Assembly: GCA_014155875.1 (NCBI GenBank)
Contig: JACEFZ010017415.1
Span: forward strand, 186,001-250,000
Reading direction: 5' to 3'
DNA length: 64,000 bases
From: Cepaea nemoralis
Lineage: Eukaryota; Mollusca; Gastropoda; Stylommatophora; Helicidae
In this document: piece by piece, positions 23,545 through 34,734 of the stretch
How positions within the stretch are numbered: position 1 is the stretch's first letter
How the letters are laid out: each line of letters starts with the position of its first letter
The notes under the pieces: model-generated
What the model was told of the DNA's origin: nothing
Seen by the model: the letters and a program-made list of their open reading frames with translations, nothing else
Database searches by the model: none
Translations under genes and position numbers: made by a program

Positions 23545-24297
23545 TTACTGTTCTTTTATATTTTGCTGAGATGACTTTGAGAGAAATGTTCGCTTCAGTT
23601 GTTTATTCTCTCTCTGCTGTCTTCCTGGCATCTTCAACTTTGTCCTCCAAAATGTGTAGTTCTTCAGTCCAGTATGGTTTGTAATTTTCCTCGCTCCTCT
23701 TGGAATGGACTCAGTGGCTGCCTGTATTATTGCTCTGTTTAGACTTTCCACCATTTGCTTCATGTTGCCATATCGTGTATTTATGTTTTCACAATATTTG
23801 TCTGTTAGTATGGCAAATCTGTCCCAATCTGCTCGTTTGTAATTCCAGCGATGCAAAGGCTTTTGCTCCTGTGGAACATACTCCATATTGATTACAAACT
23901 TGATTGGTCTGTGGTCACTACCTGCTAATTGGTCAAGCACACGGTGACGGATTTTGTGGAAGGTGTCTCCTCTGCAGAAAGCTAAGTCTGGAGTAGAAGT
24001 GGTAAACCATCTTCTGGAGTAGAAGCTCGGTGTGTCATCCGCTTTGTTGAGTAGATGAAGATTTGAGTCTATTTCCCAGTCCTCCACTTCATCTGCTCTT
24101 TTGTCAGTATTTGGGTATCCCCATCTTTCTGAACGGCTATTAAAGTCTCCTACAATAATGCAGTTTGTGTCGGTTATTTTCACGATTGAGAGTGTAAGGT
24201 CCTTATCTGCTGGGCTATTCAGATTGTAAATTCTTATTTTCACGTCCTTTATCATTATATAAACACCTATAATTTCCGTTTGGTTGTCAGAGATCAC
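23545..24297 (-). pseudogene. LINE endonuclease C-terminal part plus linker
   Basis: 250 codons open. CIIVGDFNSRSERWGYPNTD is the GDFN box of the apurinic-type endonuclease (EEP fold). PDLAFCRGDTF and LAGSDHRPIKFVI give the SDH catalytic box. The Arg/Lys-rich linker to RT follows. The N-terminal catalytic part is missing, since the element is 5' truncated at about 24305. In an intact LINE this enzyme nicks the target DNA. Longest open LINE frame of this family here, with no stops inside. Confidence 0.85.
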
Positions 24298-24309
24298 AGA
24301 TACTTCGCT

Positions 24310-24405
24310 GCAAGATATTGACAGGTGTACTAATGTTCATTCCTAACAATACAGGAGTGCTAATTTTTATTCCTAACAACACAGGAGTTTTAATGTTCAT
24401 AAGCA
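24310..24405. repeat. Short tandem repeat, unit about 33 bp (three copies)
   Basis: ACAGGWGTDYTAATGTTCAT and TCCTAACAATACAGGAGT words recur three times from about 24328, ending CATAAGC near 24405. Confidence 0.75.
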
Positions 24406-24688
24406 TACGGGTGTTTGCACTGGGAAACCATAAAGTAGTAATAAAGGGTCTAGCTGTGTTTACCTGGCTGGGTGTTCGGACAATGGATGGGTCAGTGGTG
24501 ACCGAGAGAGAATCACTCTTCCCACATTGGAAAAGCATCCTCATGCCTTGAGGACTTTGCCTTATTGTTGTCATTCTTCATCATGTATGAAAAATACCAA
24601 TTTTCAGTCAACCATAGGACTGTTCAGCACAATTAAGAAACCACCGTTCCCTGTAAAAAATATGTGCCAAACAATATAGCTATACCCA

Positions 24689-24815
24689 CATAAACTGAGG
24701 GGGGGGGGGGGGGGAGGGGGAGAGAGAGAGAGAGAAAATAGTCATCAAACAACAACAACAAAAGACAGAGAGAGGGGAGAGGGAAAGAGAGGGAGAGAGA
24801 GAAAGGATAGAGAAA
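24689..24815. repeat. G-rich and (GA)n low-complexity stretch
   Basis: A run of about 20 G with interruptions followed by GAGA-rich sequence. No coding signal. Confidence 0.9.
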
Positions 24816-26379
24816 GAAAGATGGAAGGTTAAGGGATGATTACATAAGGGCGTACCTGTCTGACCTGGCTCTATTGGGCTTCATCGCTCCAACCAATTAT
24901 ATAGTCCTTCCCTTATATTGACATGATATGTCTCTCTCACTCCTGCCTTATGGGGGAAATCATGCTCGTTCTTTCAAGGCTCTAGCACCGAGAATATCTG
25001 ATAGACATCAGCAAGGGTGATGCTACTTCTCCATCTTGACAATGCTTCTCATCCCATATAAATGTATACGTAACATCACATCACATGTACACATTTATAA
25101 ATAACTCATTATTAATTCTCCATACCTGAATACACATGCAATAGAAACATAGTCTCCTCTGAATATAGAGACAAAGAAATTATAAGAGATTGCCCAGAAA
25201 AGCGTCTCCATAAAAGACCACAGGTGATATTCTAGAACAGCATTATGGTAGTTTTTGTCTAAACATAACCACACATGGAAACTCTGAATGACTAGATGAA
25301 GTGAAGTTCAGTTTTCATATAGCGTATGAACAGAACTAGAATAAGTTTCAGTCACTATCTCTCTAAGTCGAAGAAATAATCACCTATTTTCTTCCTAGGA
25401 TTACTCTATATCTTCATAAAGAAACTCTGCTATAAATTCAGATGTACTGTCCCTTAAGTTTACAATTGTTTCCAACTTACCAGAAACCATCATGAATTAA
25501 AACAAAAATACCACAACAGCCGAACTGGCTAAACACGTCTTGATCTGCCATAGCATTTTCTGTGACTGCACCTCGACAATACAACTTCTTACCGGCAACT
25601 GTTGAGCTCACTTATTAACATATAGTATGTTAATAGGGAGTACTTTTGCCTCCCCAGTTACAAGCCTCAATTTCCGCGCGAACATGGCGTCACTCTAGCG
25701 TAGGCGCTGTTTGTATTCTTTCGATTGTGGAAAAGGGAGATAATTTTCCCATTTGTCACCCCTGTCTTTACAAGCGGTAATTCTTCGTGACAATGAAGGC
25801 GATCATCTTCTGGAATGGGCTCCCTTCCGCCATCTCCCCATCTCGCCTATAATCAAACACCATGTGTTCAGCTGTTCTTAGCTGCTGTTTACAACTGCGG
25901 CCGTTGGAAATTTTCTGAAAGGGAAAGGGGTGAGGAGGCTTTTTGTCATTGTTAAGAATTAGGGAGTGCGTTCGTCTTAACATTGTGAACTTTCAAATAA
26001 TTATTCCTCTCTATTCGGAAGGGGGGTTATTTGTACTGACATTTTAAATAGAAATGTCACTGAAGACAATACAAACTACACATGTCTTTGAAGACAATAT
26101 AGACTGTACACACGAGTTGGAAGACAATACAAACTACACACATGTTTGAAGACAATTCAGACAGTACAAACTGTGGTCCGAGTTCAAACATTTGCTCCTT
26201 CAGGTGCCGTTACGTTATTGTGTGGTTGACAGATACATATGTTGCTTAGAGTATCAGCCAAGACAAACATCAATCAGATGACAACGACCGCACATATTTC
26301 TTTTTCTTCTTAATGTCCTCGCACTTCTTCTAATTATTATTTTCTTTTAATTCTCTTTCTAATCTCCTCCTCCTACTGA
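24816..26379. other. Mostly unique non-coding stretch
   Basis: No gene seen. 25768-25990 on the minus strand encodes SNGRSCKQQLRTAEHMVFDYRRDGE, which resembles the 'TAEH-L-x-C' C-terminal end of LINE ORF2 proteins and may be a LINE scrap (low confidence). 26050-26175 repeats the motif of 18955-19100. Confidence 0.45.
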
Positions 26380-26520
26380 TTCTTCTTCTTCTTCTTCTGC
26401 CATCCGTTTCTTGTATGTAGCAGCCGAACCAAAGAGATGATTTGCCTTGAAGAATGCAACGGTCAGCAAGTGATGCCGCGGTTTCTTCACATTCATTTCG
26501 TGCATAACCTCTCTGGGAGC
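26380..26520 (-). mobile_element. 3' end of a LINE-like element with (GAA)n tail
   Basis: On the minus strand: GGTTATGCACGAAATGAATG, ...GCATCACTTGCTGACCG, ...CATACAAGAAACGGATGGC, then (AGA)n. It encodes ARNECEETAASLADRC read in frame, and the tail matches the other (GAA)n-tailed elements of the window. Only about 140 bp remains. Confidence 0.5.
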
Positions 26521-26665
26521 CATATTCAAGTTCTAAAGTTAACGACATGAGAATACATCTCTCTGGGAGCCAGATTTGAGCTCTGAAGTCAGCGACAGGC
26601 GAACACTCTCTTTGGGAGCCAGATTCGAGCTCTCAAGTCAAGACAGGAGAACACATTTGCAGGAA
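26505..26665. repeat. Tandem repeat, unit about 54 bp (three copies)
   Basis: CTCTCTGGGAGCCAGATTTG, AGCTCTGAAGTCAGCGACA and GGCGAACAC words occur three times, from about 26508 to 26658. Confidence 0.8.
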
Positions 26666-27949
26666 ATGTTTTGAAAGAGGTCAAGATACTAAGATAACTT
26701 ATTGTTAGAGTCCTAGTAAGTGTGAGAGAGGACACAGGACAAGGACAGGACATGGGTAGGGTAGGACAGGACTGTATACTCAGTGGGAGACAGGGTTAGA
26801 GACTGGACATATCCTTGAATGACAGTCCAACCTTGGACTAGACGACCCGAGACAGCCATCGATAGACGGGTGAAGGGTGAAGGACAGGACGATACCAAAA
26901 TACCGAGACACCCGACTTAGCACGGACGATAACGTTGGTCAAACACCACGTGACCACAGACCGAGGCAAGGACGATCAGACTGGATCTGACAGTGGTTGA
27001 GAGAGGAGTATTTTGGGTTACCTGAGAGAGAGTGTGCTCATTGGCTCATGCTATATATTAACTATTGTTGTGAGCGTGTTGATATTAGATAGCCTGTGCC
27101 ATTTCATGGCACGATACATGGCTATTGCAGATCGCAAGACGTGAAGCAGCATGATCGCCTATGTCGGTCAGTAAAGTACTCGATGACGATGATATTCTGG
27201 GGTGTGGGGATTCCTTAGTAGCCCTTTGCGACATACATGGTAGGCTACATTAGTATTTGTTGTTTCCCTTATACAACGTTTTAAAAAAAAATGGGAGCGT
27301 GATAACTTGCAGTGAAATTATTCACTCTTGATGATAATTGTTGCTAGTATGTCTTGTTTCCTGCAACACAACAGAGTGCAGGACCCCGCTGCATTGTTGG
27401 GAAACGGTGATAAGCTCCTTGTCACGTGGTTGTTTACTATTTTAAATATTCAGGGGAGAAAACTGAAAAGTTACCAAAGTCTCAGTGGCTAAAATGGTTG
27501 CTTTCCCTTGTTTCACGGTGTGACGTTTGGCGTTTCATTGGCAGTACAGACGTGCATGTGTGGAAGTTTCGCTTCCTCTAGACAGGTTCCGTCCAAGGTC
27601 ACGGGCTCTGTCGTAGGTAGGTTTTCTTTCCAACAATTTTGCCAGGATAACGGCCTTACGGCCTACTCTGCGATTTTCCAACTACCGTGAGATTTGTGAC
27701 GTGCATGAAACCCAAGAGATCATGGAAAGGGTTGATATCAGAGAGCTCAGTTCACTAATGCTCTCCGGACACGTCTAGAGACCTCCCCCATTACCACACA
27801 GGGGCTACATGTGTCAGTTGAAGTGGCTGTGGACGTTCACTGACTCGCTGCTCTGTCCTGGCTACACTGATCCTCAACCCGAACTTGTGCATGCAGCTAT
27901 TGATGTTGATGTGTTCAGTTGAACGTCCTCGAGTCAGTCCATCGCTCTA
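26666..27949. other. Non-coding stretch, nothing recognised
   Basis: Contains a GGACAGGAC-rich segment near 26735-26895 with loose internal repetition. The rest looks unique. No open frame with domain support. Confidence 0.5.
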
Positions 27950-28222
27950 AAGTGTTCATAATGTCGGCTCCATCCGTGACATCGTGTCAGTCCAGTGCTC
28001 TTGATATATTTGGTCATTTGAAACGCCACAAAAGTTTGGAGAGAACAATAATGGAGGGGTATATGCCTCGGAAGAGAAAGACCAAAGAGAAGATGGGTAC
28101 AAAATGTGGTGGATGATCTCAAGATGGATGTATCGGACGCGGAACATCTTGCTTGTGATCGAGCAGTTTTCCGGTGGGTTGTTATGGCAGCGAGGTTCTG
28201 CAAAGGACATGCCACTGAATGA
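27950..28222 (+). mobile_element. 3' end of an RTE-like or related LINE (C-terminus of ORF2)
   Basis: Read across one frameshift near 28105: SLERTIMEGYMPRKRKTKEK, then VDDLKMDVSDAEHLACDRAV, then FRWVVMAARFCKGHATE and stop, followed by TGAATGAATGAG as a short (GAAT)n tail. The 'G--P-KR--G----W-DD---D......A-DR--WR--V--A' layout is the usual C-terminal end of RTE/CR1-type ORF2. Different from the two RTE families that dominate the window. Confidence 0.65.
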
Positions 28223-28294
28223 ATGAGCTCTCCCATGCTTCGGCCGTTAAGATGACTCAATCCTGGATACACTGTTGGTGACTGGAGCGTCCGC

Positions 28295-28474
28295 TAACTG
28301 CTGGGTTACCAGGAAGTGTTGGCAAGTGTGTACAAGAGAGACCAGTAGAAGCTAACTGCTGGATTACCAGGAAGTGTTGGCAAGTGTGTACAAGAGAGAC
28401 CAGTAGAAGCTAACTGCTGGATTACCAGGAAGTGTTGGCAAGTGTGTACAAGAGAGACCAGTAGAAGCTAACTG
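28295..28474. repeat. 58-bp tandem repeat (three copies)
   Basis: Unit TAACTGCTGGATTACCAGGA AGTGTTGGCAAGTGTGTACA AGAGAGACCAGTAGAAGC. The three copies are nearly identical (one G/A difference), so the duplication is recent. Confidence 0.95.
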
Positions 28475-29221
28475 TCAAGAGCGCAAGCAGTAGATCTTGC
28501 TGGGTGAACAACACCTTTGATGTGAGAAGCTATTCGTCGTGCATCAATACCCATGTGTCAGCGCACCGTCAGCACTCACTCGCACTCTACGTGTGCACAT
28601 TTTGGCAGGCAACCTGACTGCTTGTGCCAATTTCTGAGTGTCTTTGGATGGGGACGATGATGGAGGAAAGAAGAAGGGAAAGGGGTGGTTTAATTACAAC
28701 AGTGTCGGGGCAAAGCATGAATGTAGGCCTTTACAAGTACGTGAATATTACTAGGATTTCTTAAAGCGGCAACAGGGCGCAATTCTCCACCGTGAATAGT
28801 TCCACGTGGAGGCGTACACTATACAGAGAGAACAGATAAATAAATAATCGAGGACATCGGCTAATCAGCTTCTCTTTCCCAGAGTATTGGTTTAAACTGT
28901 ATTGATTACAATATGTTTTGCTGTGCTTGGTGCATCACAGTAAAGAGAAGTTGATAAATTGTTTCTTGGCTACACACATATTTGAAGGTTTAAAACTAAA
29001 GCTGTTTGTTTTTTCTTTAACAAAAAAAAAAAAAAAAACAACCAACTTACAACTTACTAACATTCAGTGATCGGTGTGTTGTAGTTTCTGAATGGATCCC
29101 AAACTGCAATAAGGATTTGTACATCCGACTCATCAGGTATGTCTGGCTCATCCATTGCTCTCTCCACCATCATCGCCATGGTTGTCAACCGATCGGTTTT
29201 GCAGAAAGGCCAACCAAGAAG
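28475..29221. other. Non-coding stretch
   Basis: No gene or RNA seen. An A run lies at 29021-29039. Confidence 0.5.
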
Positions 29222-29330
29222 CTTCTGGATCCCTGGCCAGTTCTCTCGCCTCATGTCCAAACTTCTGGATCCCTGGCCAGTTCCCTCGCCTCATGTCCAA
29301 GCTTCTGATCCTTGGCCAGTTCTCTACGTG
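29222..29330. repeat. 40-bp tandem repeat (2.7 copies)
   Basis: CTTCTGGATCCCTGGCCAGT TCTCTCGCCTCATGTCCAAA, second copy with two differences, third truncated at the start of the RTE fragment. It creates the LDMRRxNWPGIQK repeats in minus-strand frames, which are not protein. Confidence 0.9.
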
Positions 29331-30105
29331 TAAAATTGCATTCTTCCTAGTGACGACTATAATCTGTGTCTTCTTACAATTCAATTCTAACCCCAGTTGT
29401 TCACTGTGTGCAACAACAGCATCTACTAAATGTTGCAGATCCTGCAATCAATACTGAATATCCAATGTTATTGATATTTCTTCCTTTAATGATAATTCCT
29501 TTCATATCTCTTACATTTCTGAAAATTGTTTTACTATACAGGGAAAACAGATCTGGAGACATTACACATATTATACAGGGAAAACAGATCTGGAGACATT
29601 ACACATCCCTGTCTCACACCTCTCTTAATAGGCTGATATTGACCTACTTCATTATCAATCTTTAAGGCAGCTTATTGTTTCCAATATGTTTTTTATGAGT
29701 CTAAGGTCTTTCCCATCAATTTGCAGATCTGCAAGCATCTTCATCATGTTGACTGAACTGGGGGTATTGCCAGTTTTCATATGGTTAAGAACATTATGAA
29801 CCTCCATCTTCAAAATTGATGGTCCTTCATTATTATTTTGAATATCATACTGTTCTTCTCTGTTATCATAAAGATTTTTCACATATCTGACCATACATGT
29901 AAAATCTGATCTTTTTCTATTATGATTTTTCCACCTTTTGTGTTCAGGCAGCCTGCTGATGTACATGTTCTTTTATTAGTAAGCTCTTGAATTCATTTGT
30001 GCATTAATTTGGTATTTTAACTGTTGTTTTCAATTTCTATGCAATTTTTCTCAAGCCATGCTTCTTTTGCCTCCTTAAATGTTCTGACTTTTCTGTGAAC
30101 TTCAT
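29331..30105 (-). mobile_element. RTE-type LINE copy with internal RT deletion
   Basis: Minus strand. KEAWLEKN... linker (near 30060); REEQYDIQNNNEGPSILKMEVHNVLNHMKTGNTPSSVN (near 29750-29860); then, directly, MMKMLADLQIDGKDLRLIKNI (near 29700-29745). About 110 codons found in the intact copies between these segments are missing. QPIKRGVRQGCVMSPDLF, FRNVRDMKGI and the HSEQLGLELNCKKTQIIVVTRK block (29340-29400) follow. Within 29525-29605 a 42-bp segment (ACAGGGAAAACAGATCTGGA...) is duplicated. Not functional. Confidence 0.8.
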
Positions 30106-30660
30106 ATTTTGTTTCCCAGAGGGCAGGGGTGTTAGGAATGCCTTCATTTCGGGCTGTAACAAAGTGTCTGTGAACCTATCCCGTGGAATGATGCATGAAA
30201 TACCAGTGTGTGCAGATAAGGACTTCAAGTTGTCAAAGTTCATGAAATATTCATGAGTGTGTTTTAAGGACCGCAAGTTGTGCCAATAGATGAGTATTTG
30301 CCCTTTGTTGCTCTTCAGTTTGTGCCCTTGAGGGTGAACAGCCTTGTTAGCTCGCTCCATCCCCCAGCATCAACAGACCTTCAAAAGCTCTATCTATAGA
30401 ACTGAATCATTCATACCGCAATCAATGTCAACATCTTAAACAGGAGCACAAGTACAGTCAATAGCATGACTACAGTACAACACATTAAGTGCAACCACTA
30501 ACTCCACAGTAGAAGGAAAAATGGTGAACTAAGCATACAAGTGCTACACAAATTATGGAATGAAATCATTCATATTGGTCAGCATGTCCAACCTTGTTAT
30601 AGCTGCCAAATAAACACGAAGAATGGGTAGAACACGGGTCTATTTTAAACATTATGTGAT
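30106..30660. other. Non-coding stretch
   Basis: The minus-strand open frame 30037-30360 crosses the edge of the RTE copy and has no domain of its own. Nothing else recognised. Confidence 0.5.
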
Positions 30661-30673
30661 AAGTACGAGTAAC

Positions 30674-31340
30674 TTCTTCTTCTTCTTCTTCAGCATTCCG
30701 AGCCATTGAGGTTCTTTGCTGCAAATACAATCTGTCTCCATTCGTCTCTCTGGTGGACCTTCTCTTGCCAATCGTTGATTCCAAGTGCTTGTAGGTCTGT
30801 ATGTATATTATCTCTCCACCGCCTTCTTGGTCTACCTCGGGGTCTACGGTCATTTATTTCCTGAGTGTAAGCGAGTTTTGTTTCCCTATTATCTTCCATT
30901 CTTTCTATATGCCCCAGCCATTGTAGTCTATTAGCCTTCATGATACCAGTGATTAGCGGGGACTTAAACAAATCATAAATGTCTTTGTTACTTCTTCTTT
31001 TCCACTCTCCACTTTGTGTATCCCTAATGGATCCAAAGATGCGTCTTAAAATTTTGTTCTCAAAGGTTTGTAACAAGGCTTCGTCTCCTTTCGTTGTACT
31101 CCAGGTTTCAGAGCCATACAGCACAACTGGTCTGATCAGTGTTTTGTATATTGTGATTTTGGTGTTACGAGATAGCGCCTTTGATTTTAGTAGATGTTGT
31201 AGTGCATAGTATATCTTATTTCCAGAGTTGATTCTAGTTTGTATTTCTTCCCTTATGATGTTGGAGCAGTTGAAGATTGTACCCAGGTATTTGTATGTTT
31301 CCGTTCTTTTAATGGTCATATTATCTATTTGTATGTGGCC
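30674..31340 (-). mobile_element. RTE-like LINE, second family, 5'-truncated, (GAA)n tail, 13-bp target duplication
   Basis: Flanked by AAGTACGAGTAAC at 30661-30673 and 31341-31353, a perfect target-site duplication. The open C-terminal ORF2 reads MTIKRTETYKYLGTIFNCSN, NKITIYKTLIRPVVLYGSETW-type sequence, QWLGHIERMEDNRETK, DRRPRGRPRRRWRDNI, ALGINDWQEKV and WRQIVFAAKNLNGSEC, then stop at about 30690 and a (GAA)n tail. No stops inside the LINE part (the predicted frame continues upstream into flanking DNA by chance). A close relative is at 39061-39820. The intact frame and perfect target duplication point to a young insertion. Confidence 0.9.
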
Positions 31341-31539
31341 AAGTACGAGTAACAGTTGGGATAAATGGCATGGATTTGTGGAAGGTAAAGCGCAAACAGC
31401 AGAAGATGCCATAGAAATGAAAGTTTCTCTAAATGACATTGACCTGAAGTGCTGCAGAAGCCCAACCAGCACTGGATGAAGATTGTCAGAATCAGGTAAC
31501 AACCTTGCTGGAGCATGGGTCATTTGTGGAGTAAACCCT

Positions 31540-31770
31540 GAACACGGGAGTAAACACTGAACACGGGAGTCAATACTGAACATGGGAGTAAACACTGAAC
31601 ACGGGAGTAAACACTGAACATGGGAGTTAACACTGAACATGGGAGTCAACCCTCAATATGGGAGTCAACACTGAACATGGGAGTCAACCCTCAATATGGG
31701 AGTCAACACTGAACATGGGAGTCACCCCTCAATATGGGAGTCAACCCTCAATATGGTAGTAAACATGGTC
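31540..31770. repeat. 19-bp minisatellite (about 12 copies)
   Basis: Unit GTAAACACTGAACACGGGA with GTCAACCCTCAATATGGGA variants. The two variants alternate in the second half. Confidence 0.9.
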
Positions 31771-31864
31771 AGGTTATTTCGTGTTCAAATGTCAGTCTAA
31801 CTACCAGGCCAGACACGCACATGTACAATACCTGGTAAACAAAGTGGCCAGTTGTCAACCATGT

Positions 31865-31995
31865 CAAGATGATATGGTATCTGTATGTTATAGAGTTACA
31901 GATGTGATCTGATTGTGATAGAGGAGTTACAGATGTGATCTGAATGTTATAGAGGAGTTACAGATGTGATCTGAATGTGATAGAGAGGTGCTATA
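31865..31995. repeat. Short tandem repeat, unit about 30 bp (four copies)
   Basis: GAGTTACAGATGTGATCTGA and ATGTTATAGAG words repeated four times. Confidence 0.8.
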
Positions 31996-32349
31996 TGTGA
32001 TCAGTATGCTACAAATGTAGAATTAGAAGACATGTGTGGAAGCCTGAACAATGTGACAATCACTGTCTAGTTCCTGGAGTGAGAAGAGGTGTTCGTTTCT
32101 GTTTGTCATCTGCTGGTTCACTAGCCATCTTGAAATGTATTAATTCACCCTGTGTGTATCTGTTAAAACATCTGACGACCAGTAGCATGTGCATACAGGA
32201 TTTGTCACTTCAAGTCCTACTCTAAACTACAAATGTTTGCCAGCACTACTTAAGAGGAAACAATATTCAAGATAGTAAAACAGTCATGAAATAACAGAAC
32301 ACACAAGAAATAAACACTGATGCCAACAGAAGTTGACAAACTACCAACA

Positions 32350-32355
32350 TTTATT
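32350..32355 (-). terminator. Candidate poly(A) signal of histone H1
   Basis: AATAAA on the minus strand, about 335 nt after the H1 stop codon. No histone-type 3' stem-loop (GGCTCTTTTCAGAGCC) is seen downstream of the stop. This suggests a polyadenylated, replication-independent message. Confidence 0.45.
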
Positions 32356-32686
32356 TCACCGTGATATCTCTTAAACAAAGCCTGATCACACTCACTCAGG
32401 TGATGAAGTCATAACAAAATGTATGTATATTTACAACAGATATTTACAATGGCATGAAAATTATGTACAGATATATATGTCCACTTCTTGTCTGTCAATG
32501 TTTCTGTGTGAGATAGAAAGGTCAATCCTAACTCCTGTCACAAAAGGACACCCCAGCTCCTGCTGTAGAAGACAGGAGCCTAACTACCGTAACACAAGCT
32601 GGGAATTCCTGGATCCTGGTTGGCTGGCAACCACCCGGACACAAAGAGTACATATTCTGTTCACACGTTGACAATCATTGCCACAT

Positions 32687-33169
32687 CTATTTCTTGCCTC
32701 CAGATTTCTCTTTCTTGGCTCCAGTTTTTTTGGGAGCAACCTTCTTTGGGGTTTTTGCTTTCTTGGGTTTAGCAACAGCTGCAGGTTTTGGAGATTTGGC
32801 TTTTTTGGCCACTGCCTTTTTAGGAGATGACTTTTTTGCTGTTGGCTTTTTTGCAGCTGCAGCTTTCTTGACTTTGGGTTTCTTGACCTTTCCTGGTGAT
32901 TTTGCTTTGGCAGATTTGGGCTTAGCTGCTTTCTTTGGTGAAGCTGGCTTCTGCTTGGCAGATTCTTTGGAACCAAGCTTAAAAGAACCAGAAGCTCCTG
33001 TGCCCTTGGACTGCTTCAGGCTACCATTCTTGGAGCCAGCTCGCAGTGCCATCTTCAGATGACTGTTGATCACCTTCTCATCCTTGCCCACAGTGTAGTT
33101 GGCCACGATGTACTTGAGGATGGCTTGACGAGAAGAACCTCCACGCTCTTTCAAGTTGTTAATGGCAGC
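32687..33169 (-). CDS. Linker histone H1, exon 2 (globular core and C-terminal tail)
   Basis: Encodes residues 47-206 of a 206-residue linker histone that binds nucleosomal DNA at entry and exit and compacts chromatin. The exon starts after a TTATCTTAG acceptor (AG at 33171-33170), with AAINNLKERGGSSRQAILKY continuing helix 1 to helix 2 of the winged-helix globular domain. Then come VGKDEKVINSHLKMALRAG, SLKQSKGTGASGSFKLG (the conserved C-terminal end of the fold) and a tail of Lys/Ala/Pro with kinase-type SPKK/TPKK/KSPK sites, ending ...EKSGGKK and TAG at 32689-32687. The sequence resembles H1-delta/H1.0-type variants (SSRQAI, GASGSF) more than replication-dependent H1. An intron, a probable AATAAA and no stem-loop agree with a replication-independent gene. 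Joined in phase 0 to exon 1 at 36425-36562. The tail frame is fully open. Confidence 0.93.
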   Translation of the reverse strand, partial: AAINNLKERGGSSRQAILKYIVANYTVGKDEKVINSHLKMALRAGSKNGSLKQSKGTGASGSFKLGSKESAKQKPASPKKAAKPKSAKAKSPGKVKKPKVKKAAAAKKPTAKKSSPKKAVAKKAKSPKPAAVAKPKKAKTPKKVAPKKTGAKKEKSGGKK

Positions 33170-33381
33170 CTAAGATAAACAACAAACTATTTAGAATACA
33201 ATATGAACATTAATAAATATAGATGATTGTGTTTATTACCTAAAGCCCTCCTGCCTGTCATCTCCCAGTCTAACAGAAGCCCTCAACCAACTCACCCAAG
33301 CCCTTTGTAGACCTGTTCATGATTGGTTGCACTTGACAGCTAGTTTCCTACAGGATAAAGTAACCGGTCTCACGCCATCCC

Positions 33382-33516
33382 TCTTACAACATCCATGACA
33401 GGTTATAGTGTGACTGCTGCTGTGTATCTTACAACATCCATGACAGGTTATAGCGTGACTGCTGCTGTGTATCTTACAACATCCATGACAGGTTATAGCG
33501 TGACTGCTGCTGTGTA
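33382..33516. repeat. 45-bp tandem repeat in the H1 intron (three copies)
   Basis: Unit TCTTACAACATCCATGACAG GTTATAGCGTGACTGCTGCT GTGTA, nearly identical copies. Confidence 0.95.
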
Positions 33517-33584
33517 ATGTCCAGATTACAATTATCCAAGTCCATGGAATAACAACTGGAGGCATGCCCAGAGACAAACATACA

Positions 33585-34130
33585 AGGGTTGTCCAGTAAG
33601 TATCCAGTTTTTTCAGGATAACCCAAATATAAAAGTTGCTTTAGTAACTAGACCAAAGTGAACAGTACACATCTGACACCTGGTGGAGTATCAGCAATTT
33701 TCCTGCGCTTCGTTGGTCAAAATGGTTTTGGACCAGTTGACCCCAGTCATGGAACAGTTGTTTCGATGACAGTTTTGGTGAAAATTCAATGTCAACTATT
33801 ATGTGTGTTTGGCAAACAGACTAGCACATTCACTAGTGTTTGAAGTGTACACACCTTACAAAAGTTATGAATACGCTGTGAAGGTCAAGAGAAAAGTGTT
33901 ATTATGAGCGAAGACATACAATATGTTGAACAGGTTGTTTTCGGACAATCTGACAGTTATTGTACACAAGGTCGCAGTGGCTACTGGCATAAGCAAGTTA
34001 TGTGGACATTATCAGAGAGTGCCTCAATTTTCAGTTTACTGTCAATGGGTGCCAGAAAAACAGAATTATGACACACAAAATATAAAAACCACAACAGAAG
34101 CAAAACGTCTCAAGTAGTTCAATTGCTCAC
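33585..34130 (+). mobile_element. Possible mariner-type remnant in the H1 intron
   Basis: Begins near GGGTTGTCCAGTAAGTATCC, similar to mariner termini. 33923-34117 encodes DNLTVIVHKVAVATGISKLC...PQFSVYCQWVPEKQN, resembling the second helix-turn-helix and 'KVCARWVP' region of mariner transposases. Decayed and partial. The alternative is unclassified intron sequence. Confidence 0.35.
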
Positions 34131-34489
34131 AACAAAGACAATTTTATGAGCCAGATGACACAAGGTCAAGGGAAATGCATCGCAGTGACAACGTTGGTAA
34201 CTAGTACAGGTAATGTCATTTCCCAGAGTTATCTAGAGACAGGTCTGGACACTTAATGGACGACCCTTGTGCTGCGCATGTACTAATGGTCTCATCCAGG
34301 ACCACATTAAACTTCTGAAAAAAGCCTTATGTAACAAGAGACGTGTTGTAACAGCTTAATGGAACGACTGTCAATGCATTATTACTACAAGAAATATTGA
34401 GAACAGTTTACTGAAACAACTGTCTGATTAAGTTAGTTACTGGCATATCACTTTACAGGACGCCACAATCAAGCCCAGCATTTGTTGGC

Positions 34490-34690
34490 TGTTTGTGATC
34501 TCTTGGCAAGTTTATGTTCAGTAGTTTCCATTGCTTTGTGAATGATCAGCACCCATACCATTTCATACAAACACCAACGCATGGCGGTCTGCTGCCCAAT
34601 CGCCTGCAGCAGTGTTTCGAACGCGGTACGTGGGATTACAAACTTGTGCCTGTAATCCCTTCACCATGGAACCAGTAACTGTGCTACAAG
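34490..34690 (+). repeat. Dispersed repeat copy (partner at 5690-5915)
   Basis: Second copy of the unclassified dispersed repeat described at 5690-5915, here inside the H1 intron, in antisense orientation to that gene. Confidence 0.55.
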
Positions 34691-34734
34691 CATGAAATAA
34701 TTAGTGCAACATCAACAATGGCAGATGTAGGGGC

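Larger units (their letters stand above)
20445..24305 (-). mobile_element. I/Jockey-type LINE (endonuclease, RT, RNase H), truncated at both ends and twice interrupted
   Basis: The longest LINE in the window, on the minus strand: endonuclease C-terminal part (24297-23545), RT (about 23395-21667) and RNase H (21552 to about 20445). The 5' end is cut inside the endonuclease. The 3' end is cut inside the RNase H and runs into (TA)n at about 20430. It is interrupted by a SINE (22353-22568) and by a 525-bp insertion (20574-21098). Many frameshifts; the order of domains is normal for the I group. Confidence 0.85.

Noticed and set aside
32694..33062. Plus-strand 122-codon Phe/Ala/Gly-rich open frame
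   Set aside because: Antisense shadow of the lysine/alanine-rich H1 tail.
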